A DNA stretch of 64,000 nt from Cryobacterium tagatosivorans (GTDB taxonomy: Bacteria; Actinomycetota; Actinomycetes; Actinomycetales; Microbacteriaceae): the NCBI RefSeq assembly GCF_004402215.1, contig NZ_SOEZ01000006.1:1-64000 (forward strand), in the 5' to 3' direction. Made by a program: the position numbers and the translations under genes. Within the stretch, counting starts at the first letter, position 1; every line of letters begins with the position of its first letter. This document shows, piece by piece, positions 15,732 to 21,261 of the stretch. A model generated the notes under the pieces. The model saw only the letters and a list, made by a program, of their open reading frames with translations. It did not search any database and was not told the DNA's origin.

Positions 15732-16167
15732 GGAGGTCCCCGCACTCCTCGGCATCCACCTGGGGGTACACCTCCACCCGGTGGTTGAGCCGCCGGTCGC
15801 GCAGCACGTCGTACACCGACCCGGAGGCGCCCGCCTTCTCGTCCCAGGCCCCGAAGACCACAACGGGGACGCGCGCGGCGACGATCGCGCCCGCACACAT
15901 CACGCAGGGCTCGAGCGTCACCACGAGGGTGCATCCGGTGAGGCGCCAGTCACCGGTGGCCGCCGCCGCCTGACGGATGGCCACGATCTCGGCGTGCGCG
16001 GTCGGGTCCTGCAGGAGCTCGCGCTCGTTGCGCCCGGTCCCGATGACCTGTCCGTCGGTATCCAGGACGATCGCGCCGACCGGGACATCGCCCGTGGCGA
16101 GCGCCGCGCGGGCCTCGGCGAGGGCCAGCCGCATCCACTCAACGTGCCGGCCGCTCTGCTGCCCCAT
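15688..16167 (-). CDS. tadA: tRNA adenosine(34) deaminase TadA
   Basis: TadA converts A34 to inosine in the wobble position of tRNA-Arg(ACG), and that tRNA is encoded in this window at 25487-25559. The 159-residue protein shows the zinc-deaminase motif His58-Ala-Glu60 (AHAEIVAI) and Pro87-Cys88-x-x-Cys91 (EPCVMCAGAI), with the family's TLEPC context. Length is as expected. The C-terminal end of the gene overlaps the convergent amidotransferase gene by 44 bases. upp is divergent upstream, with 32 bases between them. Confidence 0.9.
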   Translation of the reverse strand: MGQQSGRHVEWMRLALAEARAALATGDVPVGAIVLDTDGQVIGTGRNERELLQDPTAHAEIVAIRQAAAATGDWRLTGCTLVVTLEPCVMCAGAIVAARVPVVVFGAWDEKAGASGSVYDVLRDRRLNHRVEVYPQVDAEECGDLLREFFEDPARRATR

Positions 16168-16199
16168 GCGGAACCTCTCTCAACTAGTAGATTGAGCCT

Positions 16200-16832
16200 A
16201 TGCGAGTCCACGTTGCCGACCACCCTCTCATCACCCACAAGCTCACGGTGCTCCGCGACAAAAACACCCCGTCGCCCCTGTTCCGGGCGCTGGTCGAGGA
16301 GCTGATGACCCTCCTCGCCTATGAGGGGACCCGGGGCGTGCGCGTGGAAGGGGTGACCGTGCAGACTCCGGTCGCCGAGGCCCGCGGGGTGAAGATCAGC
16401 GACCCCAAGCCGCTCGTCGTGCCGATCCTGCGCGCCGGGCTCGGCATGCTCGAGGGAATGGTGAAGCTGCTGCCCACGGCCGAAGTCGGATTCCTCGGGA
16501 TGGCCCGCAACGAGGAGACCCTCCAGCCGACGACCTACGCCGAGCGGCTGCCGGACGACCTCTCCGACCGCCAGTGCTTCGTGCTGGACCCCATGCTCGC
16601 CACCGGCGGGTCGCTGATCGCCGCGATCGACTTCCTCTTCGACCGCGGCGCGGTGGATGTCACGGCCATCTGCATCCTCGCCGCCCCCGAGGGACTCGCA
16701 GCGGTGGAGAAGGCCCTCGCCGGCCGCGAGGTGACCATCGTGCTCGGCGCCGTGGATGACCACCTCAACGAACTCGGCTACATCGTGCCGGGCCTCGGCG
16801 ACGCCGGCGACCGCCTCTACGGCCTGGTCTAG
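16200..16832 (+). CDS. upp: uracil phosphoribosyltransferase
   Basis: Upp makes UMP from uracil and PRPP in pyrimidine salvage. The 210-residue protein has the N-terminal [16 protein letters not shown] block, the dimer-interface [14 protein letters not shown], and the PRPP loop [18 protein letters not shown]. The uracil-binding end [12 protein letters not shown] is also present. Length matches the family. ATG 16200 follows AACTAGTAGATTGAGCCT, with no strong ribosome-binding site and an AT-rich stretch that may hold the promoter. tadA is divergent. Confidence 0.94.
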   Translation: MRVHVADHPLITHKLTVLRDKNTPSPLFRALVEELMTLLAYEGTRGVRVEGVTVQTPVAEARGVKISDPKPLVVPILRAGLGMLEGMVKLLPTAEVGFLGMARNEETLQPTTYAERLPDDLSDRQCFVLDPMLATGGSLIAAIDFLFDRGAVDVTAICILAAPEGLAAVEKALAGREVTIVLGAVDDHLNELGYIVPGLGDAGDRLYGLV

Positions 16833-16890
16833 CCCCACCGAGCTCCGCAGGACCTGCGACGGGCGACACGCCCTGCGGGTCGAACTTCGA

Positions 16891-16934
16891 GAATCTTTGA
16901 TGAAATTCGTTTTCGTCGAGGAATCTTTGACGAA
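16891..16934 (+). repeat. pair of 14-bp direct repeats, 30 bp apart, upstream of the regulator locus
   Basis: GAATCTTTGATGAA (16891-16904) and GAATCTTTGACGAA (16921-16934) differ at one base and start exactly 30 bp apart, close to three helical turns. Each is preceded by CGAG or CGAG-like bases. They lie in the 501-base gap between upp and the winged-helix gene. Binding-site function is inferred from spacing only. Confidence 0.5.
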
Positions 16935-16990
16935 TCGGGAATTCGTGCTGGATCCTCCGCCCGCCCACGGAGCCCGGTGGACGTGATGCG

Positions 16991-17050
16991 CGTCACACCG
17001 GGTCATCCCGCGTCACTGAATTGACACACGGCGTCACAGTCGGCTTTACT
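16991..17050 (+). promoter_or_regulatory. promoter with phased GTCA repeats upstream of the leader ORF
   Basis: GTCA units begin at 16992, 17002 and 17012, a 10-bp phase, and a further GTCAC lies at 17033. Among them is a TTGACA -35 box (17021-17026). Eighteen bases later stands TTTACT (17045-17050), a plausible -10 box, and ATG 17058 follows seven bases after it, the right place for a leaderless start. OmpR-family winged-helix proteins often bind such phased direct repeats, and the gene 17334-18035 encodes one, so self-regulation is a reasonable inference. Confidence 0.5.
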
Positions 17051-17057
17051 CGACTTT

Positions 17058-17162
17058 ATGACAACCAACGTGCTCCCCCTGACCTCCTCCGAGGCCCCTG
17101 GGACTGCCGGCATGATGATGCCCGGCAGCGACGCCGTCATGTGTTGCCGAATGTCCCGCTGA
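17058..17162 (+). CDS. putative 34-residue leader peptide with Cys-Cys near its end
   Basis: A short frame begins at an ATG placed where transcription should start. It encodes 34 residues: MTTNVLPLTSSEAP, a Met-Met-Met stretch, and the end VMCCRMSR before TGA. Actinobacterial leader peptides that end in clustered cysteines can sense cysteine supply through ribosome stalling, so this could be an attenuator for the winged-helix gene starting 171 bases downstream. No Shine-Dalgarno site or clear terminator/antiterminator pair was seen. The frame may equally be spurious. Evidence rests on promoter placement and the Cys-Cys-Arg end. Confidence 0.4.
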   Translation: MTTNVLPLTSSEAPGTAGMMMPGSDAVMCCRMSR

Positions 17163-17333
17163 CACGCGACCCCCTCGCCGAGTTCCCGCCGCGCTGAATC
17201 TCGCCGGCCGAGCGAACTCCCCCGGAGCCTCGACGCTTCCGCATCCCGGCCATCGGCCGCACACTTCCGAACCCATTTCACGCGACTGACGCGTCGGGTT
17301 TGCCGCATCATCATCACAAAGGACCTTGATCCC

Positions 17334-18035
17334 ATGTCACTCGCACACATCGACACCGCCCGTTCCGCCCACACCGCCCACGTCGTCCGCCAGGACATCG
17401 CCCCGGCGGCACCGCGCATCCGGGCCGTGCCCGACGGCACCCAGGCTCGGGGGTTCGTCCTCTACGTCGGCATCGACGAGGCGAAGGCCGCGGCCGCCGG
17501 AACCAGCCTGCACCGCATCGTCGAGGCCCTCAAGGCCCTGACGGCCGGCCTCGCCCCCACGGCCGAGACCTACGCGGCCGTCGCCATCGCCCCGGAGGGC
17601 GCCGGCGGCCGCGACGTCGACGTCGTGCGCCTCGCCCTGCAGGACCCCGCGGCACTCGCCAAGCACCGCGCCCCCGCCGAGGACCCGGACCGCGCGCCCG
17701 GCGGCGTGGTGGTCGACATCTCCCGCAAGCGCGTCATCCTCGACAACGAGACGGCGGCGCTCACCTACAAGGAATTCGAGCTGCTGCAGTACCTGGTGCT
17801 GCGCGAGGGTCGCACGATCGAGCGCGCGGAGCTGATTTCCTCGCTCTGGTCGGCCACCGACGACGAGGACGCCCCGAACGAACGCACGATCGACGTGCAC
17901 GTTCGCCGCCTCCGCGCGAAGCTCGGCCGCTACGAGGACATCGTGCGCACCGTCCGCGGCGCCGGTTACCGTTTCGACCGCCACGCGGATGTCTCCATCC
18001 GCCAGGCAAGCACGCCCAGCCCCGACGTTTTCTGA
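17334..18035 (+). CDS. OmpR-type winged-helix protein without a receiver domain
   Basis: The 233-residue protein has a C-terminal trans_reg_C winged helix (about 125-220): VVVDISRKRVIL, LTYKEFELLQYLVLREG, then NERTIDVHVRRLRAKLG as recognition helix and TVRGAGYRFD as wing. The N-terminal 110 residues (FVLYVGIDEAKAAAAG onward) show none of the Asp, Thr and Lys residues of a response-regulator receiver, so it is not a classic two-component regulator. ATG 17334 is preceded by AAAGGA at good spacing. The upstream phased repeats and the tandem repeat downstream may be its targets. Signal and regulon are unknown. Confidence 0.85.
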   Translation: MSLAHIDTARSAHTAHVVRQDIAPAAPRIRAVPDGTQARGFVLYVGIDEAKAAAAGTSLHRIVEALKALTAGLAPTAETYAAVAIAPEGAGGRDVDVVRLALQDPAALAKHRAPAEDPDRAPGGVVVDISRKRVILDNETAALTYKEFELLQYLVLREGRTIERAELISSLWSATDDEDAPNERTIDVHVRRLRAKLGRYEDIVRTVRGAGYRFDRHADVSIRQASTPSPDVF

Positions 18036-18072
18036 AGCGGGTCCACCCACGCGGTCGCACGCTTTGCCTGAT

Positions 18073-18157
18073 TGCGCCGTTAACGTGAATGCGCCCTGAA
18101 CGTGGCTGCGCCCTGAACGTGGCTGCGCCCTGAACGTGGCTGCGCCATTAACGTGAT
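18073..18157 (+). repeat. five tandem 17-bp repeats after the winged-helix gene
   Basis: Five units start at 18073, 18090, 18107, 18124 and 18141. The three central units are identical (TGCGCCCTGAACGTGGC). The outer two diverge to TGCGCC-GTTAACGTG and TGCGCC-ATTAACGTG. A terminator-like hairpin follows directly. The rest of the 352-base gap up to 18387 is AT-richer, with ATATATAAC at 18260-18268, and holds no other gene. Confidence 0.85.
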
Positions 18158-18158
18158 T

Positions 18159-18188
18159 GAGGGCCGGTCGCCGAAGCGACCGACCCTC
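18159..18188 (+). terminator. terminator hairpin after the 17-bp repeats
   Basis: Arms GAGGGCCGGTCG and CGACCGACCCTC pair at 11 of 12 positions around a 6-base loop and are followed by TTCCCTTG. This gives a strong stem with a weak T-run, probably ending the winged-helix transcript. Confidence 0.6.
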
Positions 18189-18387
18189 TTCCCTTGCACC
18201 AAGAGTGTCCTGCAATCACATTTCGCGCCATCCGCCACAGCAAACGTTTGACGCTCTCTGAATATATAACGAACGGGTAACGAGCGCCAGAGATCGGCCC
18301 GATATTCTCCGAAGAGTTTTCGTGCACCGCCTGCATCGACATTCGCCGCGCAGTCCCTATTCTTAGAGATCAGGGATAGGAGTCCGG

Positions 18388-18837
18388 GTGGCCGATCGAG
18401 CCGTGGCAGTCAGCGCGTGGGAAGCCCTCTTTCGCGCCCAGGTCGCCATCATGCGCGGGCTCGCCGCCGACTTCCCCTCACGCGACATCTCGTTCAACGA
18501 GTACGACGTCATGTTCACGCTGTCGACGTGCCCCGAGTGGCGCCTCCGGCTGCGCGACCTCAACAGGCATGTGCTGCTGACCCAGCCGAGCGTGAGCCGC
18601 CTGGTCGACCGACTCGTGTCCCGGGGCTATCTCCGCAAGCTGGGCGACCCGGAAGACCGCCGGGGCGCGATCGTGGAGCTGACGACGGCGGGGTTTGAGG
18701 TGTTCCGCCGGGTGGCGGCCCTGCATATGAACTCGATCACCGAGCACGTTGGCGACGCGCTCAGCGAAGACGAGCTGAAACAGCTCACCGAGCTATGCGA
18801 TCGCCTGAGAACCGGCATCACCCGGGATCACGGCTGA
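18388..18837 (+). CDS. MarR-family transcriptional regulator
   Basis: The 149-residue protein has the MarR winged-helix layout. Helix 1 begins AWEALFRAQVAIM, the helix-turn-helix is RLRDLNRHVLLTQPSVSRLVDRLVSRGYL, and the wing GDPEDRRGAIVELT carries the Asp-x-Arg of the family. A C-terminal dimerisation helix ends the protein. GTG 18388 follows GGATAGGAGTCCGG. It stands alone with no co-directional partner within 700 bases, so a target cannot be named. Such regulators usually respond to phenolic ligands or oxidants. Confidence 0.87.
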   Translation: MADRAVAVSAWEALFRAQVAIMRGLAADFPSRDISFNEYDVMFTLSTCPEWRLRLRDLNRHVLLTQPSVSRLVDRLVSRGYLRKLGDPEDRRGAIVELTTAGFEVFRRVAALHMNSITEHVGDALSEDELKQLTELCDRLRTGITRDHG

Positions 18838-18858
18838 CCCGGCGGGTTGCGGCACCTG

Positions 18859-18898
18859 TGCTGACGGCGCACTGTTGACGGCGCACTGTTGACGCTGG
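18859..18898 (+). repeat. short tandem repeat in the gap after the MarR gene
   Basis: A 14-bp unit (TGCTGACGGCGCAC, TGTTGACGGCGCAC, then partial TGTTGACG) is repeated about 2.7 times. It lies in the 294-base gap 18838-19131, in which no gene, RNA or other signal was seen. Confidence 0.5.
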
Positions 18899-19131
18899 AG
18901 CGAGGGCCCTACCCCTCGCCCCAGCGAGGCAAGCCCTTGCGGGAATGCCTATCTCACCCGGACGACCCGAACTGATGCCCGGGGAGAAGCTACGGTTCAA
19001 CGATCAGCCGGGCGGCCGTCGATGACGGCACGCGATGGAGCGTTCAAGCGCAGTACAGATTCTTAAGGATAGCTCACGTCCGACTGGGCGCGAGCCGACG
19101 GGCCGGATGCGCCGGCCCAAGAGTGGAGCGT

Positions 19132-19551
19132 TTAGCACCCCTCAGCCGCTTCCACCGCGGCCAGCGCGGCGCCAAGCCTGGCGCCCACCTCGTCGGCGAT
19201 GGCCTGCATCCCGGGCCGGCCGCTCAGCTGCACCATGGTGGCCGGATCAATCGCCTGGACCAGGGTTTCCGAGGAGCCGCGGCCGCGGCGCACGACCACG
19301 TTGCACGGCAGCAGGACGCCCATGTCGGGGTCCGCCGCGATGGCCCGCTGCGCCAGGGGAGGGTTGCACGCGCCCAGGATCAGGTAGTCGCCCACCGATT
19401 CGCCGGCCTCCGCGCCGAGCTTGGCGGTGAAGGTCGCCGAGACGTCGATCTCGGTCAGGATCCCGAAGCCCTGCGCGCCCAGGGATTCCTTCACCAGCCC
19501 AACCGTTTCGGCGAAGGGGCGGCTGAGCGAGATCGTGTTGGCGTAGGTCAT
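19132..19551 (-). CDS. DUF302 domain protein
   Basis: The 139-residue protein is a DUF302 family member. It has an early FAETVGLVKESLGAQGFGILTEID segment, the central DYLILGACNPPLAQRAI block with a conserved Cys, and an LLPCNVVVRR strand with a second Cys. DUF302 proteins form small alpha/beta dimers of unknown activity and are often encoded beside sulfur, copper or CsoR-type stress genes. A CsoR-like operator lies 12 bases before its start codon, which fits thiol or metal stress control. The nearest neighbours are the divergent DUF1918 gene and a regulator-free gap downstream. Confidence 0.85.
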   Translation of the reverse strand: MTYANTISLSRPFAETVGLVKESLGAQGFGILTEIDVSATFTAKLGAEAGESVGDYLILGACNPPLAQRAIAADPDMGVLLPCNVVVRRGRGSSETLVQAIDPATMVQLSGRPGMQAIADEVGARLGAALAAVEAAEGC

Positions 19552-19562
19552 CGCTCAAGAAT

Positions 19563-19578
19563 ATACCCCAGCGGGTAT
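19563..19578. promoter_or_regulatory. CsoR/CstR-like operator in the divergent DUF302-DUF1918 region
   Basis: ATACCC-CAGC-GGGTAT is a perfect 6+6 inverted repeat around 4 bases. It closely resembles the G/C-tract palindromes flanked by TA that CsoR-family repressors (copper, or persulfide for CstR) bind. It lies 12 bases upstream of the DUF302 start codon and 78 bases before the DUF1918 start. No CsoR gene is in the window. Confidence 0.6.
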
Positions 19579-19655
19579 TTTGGGAAGAGTCGGTGCCGGA
19601 TCCCCTGTGCCGGACTCGCGTCCGGGCGTACCCTTACGGCCAGGAGGTGGGTGCG

Positions 19656-19847
19656 ATGCACGCAGCACAAGGGGACCGGATCATCATCCGCGGTAAGAGT
19701 GTGGAAACGCCGGATCGTCACGGCGAAATCATCGAGGTCCGAGGAGTGGACGGCGCGCCGCCCTACCTCGTCCGCTTCAGCGAGGGGCACGAGAGCGTGG
19801 TCTTTCCTGGCTCGGATTTCGTGATCGAACACGCGGCATCCGATTAG
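19656..19847 (+). CDS. DUF1918 domain protein
   Basis: The 63-residue protein has the DUF1918 pattern: MHAAQGDRIIIRGKSV, TPDRHGEIIEVRG, YLVRFSEGHESVVFPGSDF. It is probably a small SH3-like beta barrel. Function is unknown. A reading frame runs back to 19593, but ATG 19656 is preceded by AGGAGG at 8 bases and matches the family start exactly. It is divergent from the DUF302 gene and followed 99 bases later by the SGNH-GAF gene. Confidence 0.88.
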   Translation: MHAAQGDRIIIRGKSVETPDRHGEIIEVRGVDGAPPYLVRFSEGHESVVFPGSDFVIEHAASD

Positions 19848-19946
19848 GCCGTGGCCCAGTAGAGTGAGCGCAGAGGCGCCCTCGCTGGGGGCGGTGTCAC
19901 GGCGACGTCTCTGCCCGGTCTGTTCAGGTGGCGTCAGGGGGGTATC

Positions 19947-21176
19947 GTGCGGGGACTGGCGCGGTGGGTGAGCCTGCCGATCATGAAGGCCTACGTCGCC
20001 GCGCAATCGCCCGCCTATCGGGACATCCCCCGACCCACGGATGCGCCCCAGGCGCACTCCCCCGGAACCGACAGCGACCGCATCCTGCTCTTCGGCAGCG
20101 GCCCGGCGCTCGGCTGGGGCGTCCTCAGCCACGACCTCGCCCTGCCGGGAGCCCTGGCCCGGGCGATCTCGACCCGGTCCGGGCGCGGCGTCGACGTCGA
20201 CCTTGCCGCCAGCCCCTCGGCCTCCCTGGGCACCGCGCCCCGTGAGCTGGCCGCGCTTCGCCTCTGGCGCTTCGACGCCATCGTCATCACGCTCGGCGCC
20301 CGGGACGCCCTCAACCTGACCTCGCTGCGGGTCTGGCGGAGGGAGCTGACCGCGCTGCTGCGCCTGGTGGAACGGGAGTCCTCGCGGTCCACGCAAATCT
20401 TCCTGCTCGGCAACCAGCCCGTTCGCTCCATCCCGGTCTTCGCCTCCGCGCTCGGCGCGGTGGGCGCCAGGCACGGTGTCGCGCTGGATCGGGTGGCGGC
20501 GGAGATCTGCCAGGCCCTGCCCCGGACGACCTTCATCGCCATGACGGCCGCGGCCCACGGCGAACCCGGCCGCTTCCGCTCGGCCACCGACTATCGCAAC
20601 TGGGCGGAGCTCCTGGCCAACTCGATGACCGCTCCCCTGGACGCGGAGCACCTCGCGGTCGACGGCGCCGCACCGGCAGACGTCCCGAAGGACGCCCGGG
20701 TGCTCGAGGAGGCCCGCCAGCGCGCCGTCGACGGGCTGGGCATCCTGGACACGGATCCCGAAGAGCGGTTCACGCGCATCGTCGCGCTGGCCCAGCGCTC
20801 GTTCGGCACGCGGTGGGCGGCGTTCACGGTGACCGACCATGACCGGCAGTGGGACAAGGCGAACGTCGGCCCGCTTCCGCAGGAAATCCCCCGGAGCAAT
20901 TCGTTCTCCGACGTGACCATTCGGGACCCGGGGCCGCTGGTCGTGGCGGACGCCATGACCGACCCGCAATTCCGAGACAATCCGCTCGTGGTCGGGGAAC
21001 CGTACATCCGCTTCTACGCCGGATTCCCGGTGGAATCGCCCTCCGGCGAGCGGATCGGGGCACTGTGCGTGTTCGATCCGATGCCCCGCCCGGCCGGGGA
21101 AATCGACCTGGTGCTGCTCCGTGAGCTCGCCCTCGCCGTCCAGGGCGAGCTTCGGCGCGGGGCGCCGGTCCTCTGA
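19947..21176 (+). CDS. SGNH-like domain fused to a GAF domain
   Basis: This 409-residue soluble protein has two parts. Residues about 45-230 look like an SGNH/GDSL hydrolase fold, with [13 protein letters not shown] as a degenerate GDS block and ITLGARDAL in place of the GxND block. No late Asp-x-x-His block could be found, so this part is probably not a working esterase. Residues about 245-405 form a GAF sensor domain ([21 protein letters not shown] through [19 protein letters not shown]). There is no output domain such as a kinase or GGDEF. GTG 19947 is the best start, and its ribosome-binding site is weak. The ligand and partner are unknown. Confidence 0.7.
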   Translation: MRGLARWVSLPIMKAYVAAQSPAYRDIPRPTDAPQAHSPGTDSDRILLFGSGPALGWGVLSHDLALPGALARAISTRSGRGVDVDLAASPSASLGTAPRELAALRLWRFDAIVITLGARDALNLTSLRVWRRELTALLRLVERESSRSTQIFLLGNQPVRSIPVFASALGAVGARHGVALDRVAAEICQALPRTTFIAMTAAAHGEPGRFRSATDYRNWAELLANSMTAPLDAEHLAVDGAAPADVPKDARVLEEARQRAVDGLGILDTDPEERFTRIVALAQRSFGTRWAAFTVTDHDRQWDKANVGPLPQEIPRSNSFSDVTIRDPGPLVVADAMTDPQFRDNPLVVGEPYIRFYAGFPVESPSGERIGALCVFDPMPRPAGEIDLVLLRELALAVQGELRRGAPVL

Positions 21177-21261
21177 CGCGGAGTGTTTCACCGGTCCGGC
21201 ACTGGTGCTTGCTTTGCCCAAACCCTGGGGCTTGACGGCGGTGGACAGGCCGAGGACGCTA

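Noticed and set aside
17003-17440. Minus-strand frame of 145 residues across the leader and start of the winged-helix gene
   Set aside because: No ribosome-binding site and no protein-like pattern. The plus strand has promoter and gene evidence.
18036-18387. CRISPR-like array
   Set aside because: The 17-bp units are directly adjacent with no spacers, so this is a tandem repeat and not a CRISPR array.
21121-21261. Upstream start of the 944-residue protein (GTG 21121)
   Set aside because: It would overlap the SGNH-GAF gene by 56 bases and the added residues look random. ATG 21262 is more probable but still uncertain.
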